Shown: positions 8,962-18,126, counted from the first letter of the stretch. The stretch: DNA of 64,000 nt from Acidocella sp. KAb 2-4 (GCF_020567705.1 NZ_JAJDJU010000003.1:143243-207242), one strand, 5' to 3'. Made by a program: numbers and translations. Notes: generated from the letters alone by a model not told the origin.

Positions 8962-9564
8962 ATGAAGCGTACCGCCCTGGCCCTGGCCCTGAGCCTGGCC
9001 CCCGCCGCCGCCTTCGCCCAAGCCACCGCGCCCGACACCAACCCGGCCGATGTGAAGCCCGGCGCCTATACGGTTGAGCCCACCCATACCCGCGTGCTGT
9101 TCGCGGTCTCCCACATGGGTTTCACCACCTGGTACGGCAATTTCACCGGCGTCACCGGCTCGCTCACCCTGGACCCCAAGGATCTGGCCAAGACCGCGTT
9201 TGATATCACCATCCCGGCCAATTCGGTGAGCACCACCAACACCAAGCTGGACGGTGAGCTGAACTCGCCGGAATGGTTCGACACCGCCAAATACCCGACC
9301 ATCGAGTTCAAGTCGGAGAAGGTGGTGCGCACCGGCAAGGACACCGCGCTGGTGACCGGCGAGCTGAGCTTCCACGGCGTGACCAAGCCGGAGACGCTGA
9401 AGGTGAGCTTCAACGCCGCGGGCATCAACCCGCTGTCGAAGCAGTACACGGTCGGCTTCAATGCCACCGGCACGCTGAAGCGCTCGGATTTCAACCAGAC
9501 GACCTATGTGCCGCTGATCGGCGATGAGGTGACGCTGACGATCAGCGCCGCCTTCGTGCAGTGA
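8962..9564 (+). CDS. YceI family periplasmic protein, first copy
   Basis: A 200-residue exported lipocalin-like protein. It has a cleavable signal peptide (about residues 1-20, ending AAAFAQ). The YceI domain shows YTVEPTHTRVLFAVSHMGF and later NSPEWFDTAKYPTIEFKS. YceI proteins bind isoprenoid or amide-type lipids in a beta barrel; function is generally unproven. The ATG at 8962 follows AAAGGA and starts the signal peptide. Its TGA overlaps the GTG of the cytochrome b561 gene. Confidence 0.9.
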   Translation: MKRTALALALSLAPAAAFAQATAPDTNPADVKPGAYTVEPTHTRVLFAVSHMGFTTWYGNFTGVTGSLTLDPKDLAKTAFDITIPANSVSTTNTKLDGELNSPEWFDTAKYPTIEFKSEKVVRTGKDTALVTGELSFHGVTKPETLKVSFNAAGINPLSKQYTVGFNATGTLKRSDFNQTTYVPLIGDEVTLTISAAFVQ

Positions 9565-10124
9565 ACAAGGCGCGTTACGATGCCGTGGCGATCACCCTGC
9601 ATTGGGTGATCGCGCTGGGCATCCTGGCGCAGATCGGCGTGGGCTGGTGGATGGCGAGCTTTCATCTGCCCATCCATCTGAAATTCGTGATCTACCAGCT
9701 GCATAAATCCGTCGGCATCACCATCCTGTTCGCGGTGGCGGCGCGGGTGCTCTGGCGGCTCACGCATAGGCCGCCGCCGCTGCCCGCCACCATGCCCGCG
9801 CTGGAGCGCAAGGCCGCCACGGGTGCGCATCACCTGCTTTATTTGGCGATGCTGGCCATCCCATTCACCGGGTGGGCCGTGGTTTCGCTCTCGCCCTACA
9901 ACATCCCCACCGTGCTGTATGGGCTGCTCCCCTGGCCGGATCTGCCCTGGCTCTCCGCCCTGGCCGACAAGGCGGCCATCGAGCCCTGGGCCGAGGATGC
10001 GCATGCCTGGCTGGCCTATGGCGCGCTTGGGCTGGTGGGGCTGCATGCGCTGGCGGCCCTGCGCCACCACTTCCTGCTGCGTGACGGCATGCTGCGCCGC
10101 ATGCTGCCGCTATTCAAGGAGTAA
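9561..10124 (+). CDS. Cytochrome b561 family membrane protein
   Basis: A 187-residue four-helix di-heme-type cytochrome b. It contains the expected histidines at ends of helices (LHWVIALG, QLHKSVGIT, and two nearer the C-terminus, in AHHLLYLAML and GLHALAALRHH). Such proteins move electrons across the inner membrane, often between quinol and periplasmic partners. It starts with GTG inside the stop of the upstream yceI, so translation is coupled. Placement between two YceI genes is a recurrent neighbourhood and suggests they act together, perhaps in quinone or isoprenoid handling. Confidence 0.9.
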   Translation: MNKARYDAVAITLHWVIALGILAQIGVGWWMASFHLPIHLKFVIYQLHKSVGITILFAVAARVLWRLTHRPPPLPATMPALERKAATGAHHLLYLAMLAIPFTGWAVVSLSPYNIPTVLYGLLPWPDLPWLSALADKAAIEPWAEDAHAWLAYGALGLVGLHALAALRHHFLLRDGMLRRMLPLFKE

Positions 10125-10128
10125 CCCT

Positions 10129-10677
10129 ATGCGCCGTTTCCTGCTTCCTGCCCTGCTGCTGGCGGCCTCACCCGCCGCCGCCGCGACCTGGACGATGCAG
10201 CCCGGCTCCACGCTGAGCTTCTCCGGCACCGAGACCGGCGCTGCCTTCACCGGCCATTTCGCCAAGTGGAACGCCGCCATCAGCTACGATCCGGCGCATC
10301 CGCAAGCCGCCCATGTGCGCATCGTCATCGACACCGCCAGCGCCGCCTCGGGCGACACGCAGCGCGACGAAGCCATGCCCAGCGCCGATTGGTTTGATGC
10401 CGGCGCCTTCCCGCAGGCGGTGTTCGAGGCCACCGGCTTCACCAGCCTGGGTGGCGATAAATTCACCGCCACCGGCACGCTCGACATTCGCGGCGTGCGC
10501 CAGACGGTGACGCTGCCCTTCACCCTCGACGTGTCGGGCGCCACCGCCACCGCCAAGGGGCAGATCAGCCTGACCCGCACTGATTACGGCGTGGGGCAGG
10601 GGCAATGGACGAGCGGCGATTATGTCGGGCTCAACGTCACCGTGAATTTCACGCTGCTGGCCAAGGCCGCGCCGTAG
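10129..10677 (+). CDS. YceI family periplasmic protein, second copy
   Basis: A 182-residue YceI protein with its own signal peptide (residues 1-19, ending AAAA). It is only distantly similar to the copy at 8962. The domain keeps FSGTETGAAFTGHF and DWFDAGAFPQAVFEATGF. The ATG at 10129 is chosen because it begins the signal peptide and follows AAGGAG. The gene is 4 bases after the cytochrome b561 gene and closes the operon. Confidence 0.88.
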   Translation: MRRFLLPALLLAASPAAAATWTMQPGSTLSFSGTETGAAFTGHFAKWNAAISYDPAHPQAAHVRIVIDTASAASGDTQRDEAMPSADWFDAGAFPQAVFEATGFTSLGGDKFTATGTLDIRGVRQTVTLPFTLDVSGATATAKGQISLTRTDYGVGQGQWTSGDYVGLNVTVNFTLLAKAAP

Positions 10678-10805
10678 GCGCCGGCGTTTGGGTCGACAAC
10701 CCGCGAACCATCCCCTATCCCGGTCCGAACCAGCTTTTTCCTTGCTGCGCCGCCGCCAGCGGCGCGCCGGGAGGTGGCGAAGGGGAGGAAAGTGTACTGG
10801 ATTTC

Positions 10806-11567
10806 GTGGTGTTTTGTATCCGTGTGCCCAAGAGCGGCAGCTCCAGCCTGAGGCAGTTGCTGGATGCCGCCTTTGCCGGGCACCGCGTGTTCGAGGTGCC
10901 GAAGCTCACCGAATTGGATGCCAGCCTCTCGCGCTTCCAGGCTTGGCGCCTGCGCCGCTCGCAAAGGCGCGTGACGCGGCGGCTCTACGGCCAGCCCGAT
11001 CTGGCGCGGGCCATTGCGCTGATCAACCGCGAGGCGAAGCCGGGCGATCTGATCGACGGCGGGCATTTCTCCTACCCGGAGATCCAGCGCCTCATCCACC
11101 AGCCGGGCCGGATCATCACCTTGCTGCGCGATCCGGTGGCGCGGGCGGTGTCCGACTATAATTACGCGCGCGAGGGCTATCTGCGCCGTTTGCCCTGGCG
11201 GCGCTTCGATTCCGGGCTGAGCGCGAAGATGGCAGGGCGCTACAGCCTGGAGGGGTATCTCGACTGGCTCCTGGAGCATGCGGATGTCTATGGCAACATC
11301 GCCAGCACTTTTCTCGGCTGGGATGGCGCGCAGCCGCTGGCAGCCTTCTTCGCCGATCATGTGTTCCATGCCGGGGTGCTGGAGCGGAAGGAGCGATTCG
11401 CCGCCGGGTTGTCGGAGAAAATGGGCAAGCCGCTCGCCTTCCCGTGGGAGAACAAGACCGGAAAGCGCGAGGTGAGCGAGGTGTCGGCCGCTGTTCGCCA
11501 GCGCATCGAGCGTCTGCATGCCCGCGATTTTGCGCTATACGCCTTCACCGCCCTCCATGCCGGGTGA
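10806..11567 (+). CDS. Sulfotransferase-family protein
   Basis: About 253 residues with a PAPS-type nucleotide loop at the N-terminus (RVPKSGSSSLRQLLD) and the downstream arginine/serine region (LLRDPVARAVSDYNYAR) that binds the 3'-phosphate. This is the Sulfotransfer_2-like fold used to sulfate carbohydrates or lipids. There is no good ATG: a GTG at 10806 is the most likely start, behind GGGGAGGAA at 10782-10790, although the spacing of about 15 bases is long. It is isolated between the YceI operon and ftsK, and its acceptor is unknown. Confidence 0.72.
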   Translation: MVFCIRVPKSGSSSLRQLLDAAFAGHRVFEVPKLTELDASLSRFQAWRLRRSQRRVTRRLYGQPDLARAIALINREAKPGDLIDGGHFSYPEIQRLIHQPGRIITLLRDPVARAVSDYNYAREGYLRRLPWRRFDSGLSAKMAGRYSLEGYLDWLLEHADVYGNIASTFLGWDGAQPLAAFFADHVFHAGVLERKERFAAGLSEKMGKPLAFPWENKTGKREVSEVSAAVRQRIERLHARDFALYAFTALHAG

Positions 11568-11620
11568 GGCGGGAGGTGGCGCGCGCCAGCAAAAAACTTT
11601 CAGAATCAGCGCCTGCCAAG

Positions 11621-11626
11621 TATAAT
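11621..11626 (+). promoter_or_regulatory. Putative -10 element of a leaderless ftsK promoter
   Basis: A perfect TATAAT lies 7 bases before the ftsK ATG at 11634, with no ribosome-binding purine tract between. If used, transcription would begin at or next to the A of the ATG. The -35 region (around 11597-11603) is weak. Confidence 0.35.
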
Positions 11627-11633
11627 CGCAGAC

Positions 11634-14027
11634 ATGGCGGTTGATCTTGGGGCCCAGCGGCTGATCTCTCCGGCCATGCGCGCGCAGTTGCGCCGGCGCA
11701 TGGCTGAATTCTCGGGCTTGTTTCTGGCCCTGCTCGCGCTCGCGCTACTGCTGGCGCTGTTTACTTATAATCCGGCTGATCCGTCGTTTGACACCGCGAG
11801 CGGCGCGTCGACCACCAATCTCGCCGGGCCGCCAGGGGCGTTCCTGGCCGATCTGCTGCTGCAGGGCTTCGGCGCGGCGGGGGCGATGCCGGCGCTCATG
11901 CTGCTGGCCTGGGCCTACCGGCTTGGCGCGGGTGGCGGCATTGGGCGGCTGAAGACGCGCCTCGCTTTCGGCGCGCTGGGCATGCCATTGCTGGCGATGG
12001 CCCTGGCGCTGGCGATCAAGACGATTCCCGGCCCCGCCACAGCCTGGCCGACCGCGGCCGGGCCGGGGGGCGCGGCGGGTGATATCCTCGCTGGGCTGCT
12101 GCTGCGCGCCGCCAGCGGCCATCTGTTCGTCGCCATTGCCATGGCGGTTTCGCTCGTGCTCGGGCTGGGGTGCCTTGGCTACGCGCTGGGTATCAGCCCC
12201 GGCGAATGGCGCGCGGGCGGGCAGCGCGCGGCACGCGCGGCGGCGGCTTCGGTGGAGCAGGGGCGGCGCGGGGCGGAGGCTGTGTCCTCCTGGTTGAGCG
12301 TGCTACAGAGCGCGGCCGAGCAGCAGAGCGCATCGCATAGCGCCTGGGTGCCCGCGCCGCAGGATGATGACGACGATTCCGATTTCGCCGCGCCGATGCT
12401 GCCCGTTTCCGCCCCCGTGGCGCCGCAGCCGCAGGCCCGGCCGGTGGCGGTGAAGCCGGTGGCCCCGGTCCGCCCGGCCTTGCGGCAGGAGCGCCTGCCT
12501 CTGCCCGAAAGCTGGGCGCTGCCCTCTCTCGACCTGCTGCGCCCGGCGCCGCAACGCTCAGGCACCGGCCCCTCGGAGGAAGCGCTGGAGAACAATGCCC
12601 GTCTGCTCGAAACCGTGCTCCAGGATTACGGCGTGCAGGGCAAGATCGTGGAAATTCGCCCCGGCCCCGTGGTCACGCTGTATGAGCTGGAGCCCGCCCC
12701 CGGCATCCGTTCCGCCCGCGTGGTTGGGCTGGCCGAGGATATCGCCCGCTCGCTCTCGGTCATCGCCGTGCGTATCGCCGTGGTGGCGGGGCGCAATGTC
12801 ATCGGCATCGAAGTGCCGAACGCTAAGCGCGAGACCGTGTATCTCTCCGAACTGCTCGGCAGTTCGCTGTGGGAGACGCAGCACGGCGCGCTCTCCCTGG
12901 CGCTGGGCAAGGATATCTCGGGCGCGCCCGTGGTCGCCGATCTCGCCCGCATGCCGCATCTGCTGATCGCGGGCACCACCGGCTCCGGCAAGTCGGTGGG
13001 TGTGAACGCGATGATCATCAGCCTGCTTTACCGGCTCTCGCCCGAGCAATGCCGGCTGATCCTGATCGACCCGAAAATCCTCGAACTCTCGGTCTATGAC
13101 GGCATCCCCCATCTGCTCACCCCGGTGGTGACCGAGCCGCCAAAGGCGGTGGCGGCGCTGAAATGGGTGGTGCGCGAGATGGACCGCCGCTACCGCGCCA
13201 TGAGCCAGCTCGCGGTGCGCAACATCGCCGGATACAATGAGCGGGTGAACGAAGCCCGCGCCCGCGGCGAGGTGGTGACGCGCCGGGTGCAGACCGGCTT
13301 CGACTCGGAGACCGGCAAGCCGGTGTTCGAGGAGCAGCCGCTGGCGCTCGAGCCGCTGCCCTTCATCGTCGTGTTCATCGATGAAATGGCCGATCTGATG
13401 CTGGTCGCGGGCAAGGAGATCGAGATCTGCGTGCAGCGCCTGGCGCAGAAGGCGCGCGCGGCGGGCATTCACGTGATCATGGCCACGCAGCGCCCCTCGG
13501 TGGACGTGATCACCGGCACCATCAAGGCGAATTTCCCCACCCGTATCTCGTTCCAGGTGATCTCGAAATTCGACAGTCGCACCATCCTGGGCGAGCAGGG
13601 GGCGGAGCAGCTGCTGGGGCAGGGCGACCTGCTCTACATGCAGGGCGGCGGGCGCATTACCCGCGTGCACGGGCCGTTTGTCTCCGACCAGGAGGTGGAG
13701 GCGGTGGTGGAGTATCTGCGCGAGCAGGGCGAGCCGGCCTATCTCGACGAGGTGACGGAGCCGGCCGAGGACGAGGAAGGCCCGGCAATGCCCGCCGGGG
13801 CGGTGGGTGGCAACACCAGCTCAGAAAACGCGCTCTACGACCAGGCCGTGGCCATCGTGGCGCGCGACCGCAAGGCGAGCACCTCTTATCTGCAGCGCTG
13901 CCTGACCATCGGCTATAACCGCGCCGCGAAGCTGATCGAGCAGATGGAGCGCGACGGCATCGTCAGCCCGGCCAACCATGTCGGCAAGCGCGAGGTGCTG
14001 GTGCGGGCCGAGCGCGAAGACGTGTAG
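11634..14027 (+). CDS. ftsK: DNA translocase FtsK
   Basis: A 797-residue septal DNA pump. Four or so N-terminal transmembrane helices lie within residues ~20-190, followed by a short Ala/Pro/Gln-rich linker. The RecA-like motor has Walker A AGTTGSGKSVG near residue 445 and Walker B FIVVFIDEMAD near residue 580. The C-terminal gamma winged helix is DRKASTSYLQRCLTIGYNRA. FtsK pumps chromosome termini and activates XerCD at dif. Length and domain order are normal for alphaproteobacteria. No Shine-Dalgarno sequence is visible and a TATAAT stands close upstream, so the message may be leaderless. Confidence 0.96.
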   Translation: MAVDLGAQRLISPAMRAQLRRRMAEFSGLFLALLALALLLALFTYNPADPSFDTASGASTTNLAGPPGAFLADLLLQGFGAAGAMPALMLLAWAYRLGAGGGIGRLKTRLAFGALGMPLLAMALALAIKTIPGPATAWPTAAGPGGAAGDILAGLLLRAASGHLFVAIAMAVSLVLGLGCLGYALGISPGEWRAGGQRAARAAAASVEQGRRGAEAVSSWLSVLQSAAEQQSASHSAWVPAPQDDDDDSDFAAPMLPVSAPVAPQPQARPVAVKPVAPVRPALRQERLPLPESWALPSLDLLRPAPQRSGTGPSEEALENNARLLETVLQDYGVQGKIVEIRPGPVVTLYELEPAPGIRSARVVGLAEDIARSLSVIAVRIAVVAGRNVIGIEVPNAKRETVYLSELLGSSLWETQHGALSLALGKDISGAPVVADLARMPHLLIAGTTGSGKSVGVNAMIISLLYRLSPEQCRLILIDPKILELSVYDGIPHLLTPVVTEPPKAVAALKWVVREMDRRYRAMSQLAVRNIAGYNERVNEARARGEVVTRRVQTGFDSETGKPVFEEQPLALEPLPFIVVFIDEMADLMLVAGKEIEICVQRLAQKARAAGIHVIMATQRPSVDVITGTIKANFPTRISFQVISKFDSRTILGEQGAEQLLGQGDLLYMQGGGRITRVHGPFVSDQEVEAVVEYLREQGEPAYLDEVTEPAEDEEGPAMPAGAVGGNTSSENALYDQAVAIVARDRKASTSYLQRCLTIGYNRAAKLIEQMERDGIVSPANHVGKREVLVRAEREDV

Positions 14028-14056
14028 CCAGCACACCAGATTGTGACGAAATCTTG

Positions 14057-14085
14057 AAAACGAGGCCTTGAAAAAACCTCGTTTT
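14057..14085. terminator. Bidirectional intrinsic terminator between ftsK and the GST gene
   Basis: The arms AAAACGAGG (14057-14065) and CCTCGTTTT (14077-14085) are perfect complements around an 11-base loop, with A and T tracts on the two flanks. The convergent genes ftsK and the glutathione S-transferase gene both end near it, so it can serve both strands. Confidence 0.75.
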
Positions 14086-14109
14086 GCGTAGATCAAAGAG
14101 GTGTCCGGG

Positions 14110-14766
14110 TCAGAAATCCAGGTCGAGTTCGATGATTTCCTGCGGCTCGTCCTTGGCGTCGGCGATCCACTCCTTCAGGGGCGACCATGACAGGATGGTG
14201 TCGCAATATTCCTGACAAAGCGGGCCGACATTGACGTCGTAGGACTGAAACCGGGTGACCACGGGGGCATACATGCAATCGGCGATGGTCGGCTGATGGC
14301 CGAACAGGAACGGACCTTTCCAGGTGGTCAGGCAATCGCGCCAGATCGCGGTGATGCGGTCGATATCCGACTGCGCCGAGGACCAGACGGTAAAGCCCGG
14401 CTTGCGGAAGCGCAGATTCATCGGCAGCGAGGAGCGCAGCGCCGCGAAGCCGGAATGCATCTCGCCCGAGATGGAGCGGCAACGAGCGCGCGCCACCGTA
14501 TCGGCGGGCAGCATATGCGCTTCGGGGTAAAGCTCGTTGAGGTATTCGGCGATGGCGATAGTGTCCCAAACCGTGACATCGCCATGAATGAGGCAGGGCA
14601 CCAAAATGGACGAAGAGCGCATCAGCAGCTCCTCGCGGGCGCGTGGGTCATCGGGCGAAACCCGTTCTTCCGTAAAGGAAAGGCCGGAGAGCTTGGCCAG
14701 CAGGAACCCGCGCAGCGACCAGGAGGAATAGTTCTTGCTGCTAATCAGCAAAGTCGCCTCAGCCAT
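14110..14766 (-). CDS. Glutathione S-transferase family protein
   Basis: 218 residues. The N-terminal thioredoxin-like domain has the catalytic-region motif SSKNYSSWSLRG and the glutathione-contacting LVPCLIHGDVTVWDTIAIAEY, followed by an all-helical C-terminal domain. The start at 14766 is preferred to an upstream in-frame start at 14790 because GAAAGGG lies 5-6 bases before it and the fold begins there. Substrates are unknown. It is convergent with ftsK and divergent from the PHA depolymerase gene. Confidence 0.88.
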   Translation of the reverse strand: MAEATLLISSKNYSSWSLRGFLLAKLSGLSFTEERVSPDDPRAREELLMRSSSILVPCLIHGDVTVWDTIAIAEYLNELYPEAHMLPADTVARARCRSISGEMHSGFAALRSSLPMNLRFRKPGFTVWSSAQSDIDRITAIWRDCLTTWKGPFLFGHQPTIADCMYAPVVTRFQSYDVNVGPLCQEYCDTILSWSPLKEWIADAKDEPQEIIELDLDF

Positions 14767-14883
14767 GTTCGCCCTTTCTTTTTTGCTCAAATGAACCCAT
14801 GATTAACAAACCGGATTCCGCCGTACAATGGGAGTTATCCCCCGTTAAGCGGCAGGATACCGCTTTGGGGTAAGATTAAAAGT

Positions 14884-16101
14884 ATGATTTACCAGCTTTA
14901 TCAGGCGCAAGCCGATTTTGTGGATCCGTGGCGCAAGGTGGCGCGGCATACGGGCCGTTTGTTGCGTGCGGTGACGCCAAAATCGCCCTACGGGCTGATG
15001 CTGCGCCATGTCACTGCCGCGCTTGAGGTCTTCGGCTACGCCGGCACCACCCATGACCGTCCGCATTTCGGGTTCCGCAACGTCCTGATCGGTAACGAGG
15101 AAGTGGCGGTGCGCGAGGAGTCGGTGTTCTCCACGCCGTTCGGCACGCTGCTGCACTTCAAGAAGGATTGCGCCCGCCAGCAGCCCAAGGTGCTGGTGGT
15201 GGCGCCGCTCTCCGGGCATTTCGCCACCTTGCTGCGCAACACGGTGGAGACCCTGCTGCGCGACCATGACGTGTACATTACCGACTGGCACAATGCGCGG
15301 GACATTCCTCTCTCCGCCGGGCGGTTTGGGTTCGATGAATATGTCGAGCATGTGATCCGCTTTCTTGAGCAGCTTGGGCCGCGCGCCCATGTGGTGGGCG
15401 TTTGTCAGCCGACCGTGGCGGTGCTGGCCGCTGTGGCGGTGATGGCGGAGGATAACAACCCCGCCACCCCGCGCAGCATGACGCTGATGGCCGGGCCGAT
15501 CGACACGCGCCGCAACCCCACCCGTGTCAACGTGCTGGCCAAGAGCAAGGATATACGCTGGTTCGAGGACAAGATGATCGGCATCGTGCCGTGGCGCTAC
15601 CGTGGCGCCGGGCGGCGGGTGTATCCGGGCTTCATGCAGCTCACCGCCTTCATGTCGATGAATCTCGACAAGCATATCGGCGCGCATGTCCGGCAATTCC
15701 GCTCCCTGGCCACCGAGGACTACGAAACCGCCACCAATCACCGCGAATTCTATGATGAATATCTGGCGGTGATGGATCTGCCGGCGGAATTCTTCCTGGA
15801 GACCGTGGAGCGCATCTTCATGAGGCACGAGCTGGCCACCGGGGAGCTGTATTATCGCGGCCGCCGGGTACGGCCGGAGCTGATCAAGAAGACCTTCGTG
15901 TTCACCGTCGAGGGCGAGCGCGACGATATTTGCGGCCTCGGCCAGACCATGGCGGCGCTCGATCTGTGCAAGGGGCTGCGCCCCACCCTCAAGCGCCACC
16001 ACGTGCAGACCGGCGTCGGCCATTATGGCGTGTTCTCAGGCAAGCGTTGGCAGAATGAGATTTACCCGCTGGTGCGCGAGGTCATCCAGTTCGCCGCTTA
16101 A
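14884..16101 (+). CDS. phaZ: Intracellular polyhydroxyalkanoate depolymerase
   Basis: A 405-residue alpha/beta hydrolase of the intracellular PHB depolymerase family, which mobilises amorphous PHB granules. The nucleophile elbow reads VVGVCQPTVA with Cys at residue 174, matching the cysteine nucleophile of the Ralstonia-type PhaZ rather than the usual serine. The N-terminal MIYQLYQAQADFVDPWR is also characteristic. The last 4 bases overlap the end of the convergent chrA. No PHA synthase is nearby. Confidence 0.93.
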   Translation: MIYQLYQAQADFVDPWRKVARHTGRLLRAVTPKSPYGLMLRHVTAALEVFGYAGTTHDRPHFGFRNVLIGNEEVAVREESVFSTPFGTLLHFKKDCARQQPKVLVVAPLSGHFATLLRNTVETLLRDHDVYITDWHNARDIPLSAGRFGFDEYVEHVIRFLEQLGPRAHVVGVCQPTVAVLAAVAVMAEDNNPATPRSMTLMAGPIDTRRNPTRVNVLAKSKDIRWFEDKMIGIVPWRYRGAGRRVYPGFMQLTAFMSMNLDKHIGAHVRQFRSLATEDYETATNHREFYDEYLAVMDLPAEFFLETVERIFMRHELATGELYYRGRRVRPELIKKTFVFTVEGERDDICGLGQTMAALDLCKGLRPTLKRHHVQTGVGHYGVFSGKRWQNEIYPLVREVIQFAA

Positions 16102-17291
16102 AGCGCGGCTCCCGCCGCGGCGCAGAATGCCACGACCAGGATTGGCCTCGCCTGTCCGGCGGTGAGCAGCAGCAGCGCCCCGGCCGCGATCGGCAAATCC
16201 CAAAGGCTGCGCACGGTGCTCAGGGTCAGCAGGTTGATGAAGGCCGCGCCCAATAGCCCGACGACGGCGGCGTTCAGCCCCTTCATCACCGCGGCGATAT
16301 GCGGGCGTGTGCGCAGTTGCTGCCAATAGGGCAAAGCGCCGGAGACGATGAGCAATCCAGGCAGGAAGATCGCCACCGTGGCGATGGCGGCGCCTTTGTA
16401 GCCGGCGCTGACGGCGCCGAGAAACGCGGCGACGGTGAAGAGCGGCCCCGGCACGGCCTGGGCGGCGCCGTATCCGGCCAGAAACACCGGCGGCGAGACC
16501 CAGCCGGGCACCACCACGGCATCGCGCAGCAGCGGCAGCACCACATGGCCGCCGCCAAACACCAGCGCGCCGGAGCGGTAAAACGCCCCGGCCAGCGCCC
16601 ACGGCCCCGAGGCCGGGACGATGAACGCGGCCAGCAGCAAGAGGCCGAACAGCGCCACAGCCAGCAAAGCGGGGCCGTGCAACCGTAATTCACGTTGCGC
16701 GTCAGGCCATTCGCGGGCGAGGCGGCGCGTCTCGCGGTGCCGCACGAGGCTGGAGTCGTCGAGCGCCAGCCAGCCGATGACACCGCCGATGACCAGCACC
16801 AGCACCTGCCCGCCCGTATCGGGAAAGATGGCCAGAATCGCCGTGGCCAACAGCGCCAGGGCGCGCCGTGGTGTGTCCGGGCAGAGGCTCCGGGCCATCA
16901 GCCACACCGCCTGCGCCACCACCGCCACCGCCGCCAGCTGCAACCCGTGCAGCACGCCATGCAGCAAGGGATGGCCCTGGAACAGTGCCGCGTAATGGGC
17001 CAGAGCCGCCATCAGCAGCGCCGAGGGCAGGGTGAAGCCGAGCCAAGCGGCCACGCCGCCGAGCAGTCCGGCCCGGTTCAGCCCGATGCAGAACCCGGTC
17101 TGTGATGAGGCTGGGCCGGGCAAGAACTGGCAGAGCGCCAGCAGCGCGCCGTACTCCTCGGTGCTCATCCAGCCGCGCTTTTCCACGAATTCGCGGCGGA
17201 AATAGCCGAGATGCGCGATCGGCCCCCCAAACGAGGTTAGGCCCAGGACGAGGAACGTCCGGAAGACCTCGAAGGGCGAGCCTTTGGCCAT
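16098..17291 (-). CDS. chrA: Chromate transporter, two-domain ChrA
   Basis: 397 residues with two tandem CHR domains, the long-chain form. The first has the family motif SFGGPIAHLGYFRREFV and QFLPGPASSQTG; the second has FGGGHVVLPLLRDA and QAVPGPLFTVAAFLG. Family members export chromate. It is the last gene of the his-hinT-chrA minus-strand run and its ATG touches the hinT stop, suggesting co-transcription. Whether the operon link has meaning for chromate resistance is not evident. Confidence 0.93.
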   Translation of the reverse strand: MAKGSPFEVFRTFLVLGLTSFGGPIAHLGYFRREFVEKRGWMSTEEYGALLALCQFLPGPASSQTGFCIGLNRAGLLGGVAAWLGFTLPSALLMAALAHYAALFQGHPLLHGVLHGLQLAAVAVVAQAVWLMARSLCPDTPRRALALLATAILAIFPDTGGQVLVLVIGGVIGWLALDDSSLVRHRETRRLAREWPDAQRELRLHGPALLAVALFGLLLLAAFIVPASGPWALAGAFYRSGALVFGGGHVVLPLLRDAVVVPGWVSPPVFLAGYGAAQAVPGPLFTVAAFLGAVSAGYKGAAIATVAIFLPGLLIVSGALPYWQQLRTRPHIAAVMKGLNAAVVGLLGAAFINLLTLSTVRSLWDLPIAAGALLLLTAGQARPILVVAFCAAAGAAL

Positions 17292-17653
17292 CAGCCGGGA
17301 ACGAGCAGATGTCCGAGCGCCCGCCCGCCCAGGATATGAGCGTGGAAATGCGGCACTTCCTGCAGGCTGTCAGGCCCGGCATTGCAGATCAGCCGGTAGC
17401 CGGTATCCTCGACGCCCAGCTGCTTCGCCACCAGGCTGACGGCGCGGAAGAAGCCGGTCATCTCCGCGGGGCTGGCCTTGGCGCCAAAATCGGCGATGGA
17501 GATGTATTTGCCTTTGGGGATCACCAGCACATGGGTCGGCGCCTGCGGGCGGATATCGGGGAAGGCGAGGGCGTATTCGTCCTCGTAGAGCTTCGTGCAG
17601 GGGATCTCGCCGCGCAGGATCTTGGCGAAGATGTTGTTCTCGTCATAGGCCAT
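17291..17653 (-). CDS. hinT: HIT-family purine nucleoside phosphoramidase (HinT-like)
   Basis: A 120-residue HIT protein. It contains the histidine triad region HFHAHILGGR near the C-terminus and the upstream THVLVIPKGK strand. HinT hydrolyses adenosine 5'-phosphoramidates and aminoacyl-adenylates. The ATG at 17653 follows GAGGAG and lies 11 bases after hisE; hisE-hinT adjacency is common in alphaproteobacteria. Confidence 0.93.
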   Translation of the reverse strand: MAYDENNIFAKILRGEIPCTKLYEDEYALAFPDIRPQAPTHVLVIPKGKYISIADFGAKASPAEMTGFFRAVSLVAKQLGVEDTGYRLICNAGPDSLQEVPHFHAHILGGRALGHLLVPG

Positions 17654-17664
17654 GCGGAGTCTCC

Positions 17665-18126
17665 TCAGGGGATCTTCTTGGTGGGGAGGCCGAGCGCCAG
17701 CGGCTTGCGCGCCGCTTTTTCGGCGATGCCGCTCATGCCCTCGCGCCGGGTGAGTTCGGCCCAGACCTGCTCGGGGCGCAGCCCGGCATTCACCCACAGA
17801 ACCATCAGGTGATACAGCACATCGGCGCTCTCACCGATCAGCGCCGTGGTCTTGCCAGCGACGGCCTCGATCACGCATTCCACAGCCTCCTCGCCAAATT
17901 TCTGCGCCACCTTCTCGGTGCCGCGCGAGAGCAGGCGGGCGGAATGGCTCTGATTGGGGTCGGCGTCCTTGCGTGAGAGCACGGTGGCCCAGAGCCGGTC
18001 CAGCACCCGCGCATCCGGGGCGTCGAACGGCGGTGGCACCCGCACCGCGCGCTTCACCGGCGCGGGTTTGGCCGCGAGCTTCTTCTTCGGCGTGGTCTGG
18101 GTGGTTTTGGCGGCTTTTTTGGCCAT
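17665..18126 (-). CDS. hisE: Phosphoribosyl-ATP pyrophosphatase HisE with a Lys/Ala-rich N-terminal tail
   Basis: 153 residues. The conserved MazG-like helical HisE domain occupies about residues 38-140 ([35 protein letters not shown]). It removes pyrophosphate from PR-ATP in the second step of histidine synthesis. It is preceded by about 37 residues rich in Lys, Ala, Pro and Thr that ordinary HisE proteins (around 105 residues) lack. The ATG at 18126 is the only plausible start upstream of the domain, so the tail seems real. It sits 17 bases after hisF. Confidence 0.92.
   Translation of the reverse strand: MAKKAAKTTQTTPKKKLAAKPAPVKRAVRVPPPFDAPDARVLDRLWATVLSRKDADPNQSHSARLLSRGTEKVAQKFGEEAVECVIEAVAGKTTALIGESADVLYHLMVLWVNAGLRPEQVWAELTRREGMSGIAEKAARKPLALGLPTKKIP

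Noticed and set aside
14086..14097. GTAGATCAA near the end of ftsK as an FNR half-site
   Set aside because: Only one half matches the motif and it lies between two convergent gene ends.
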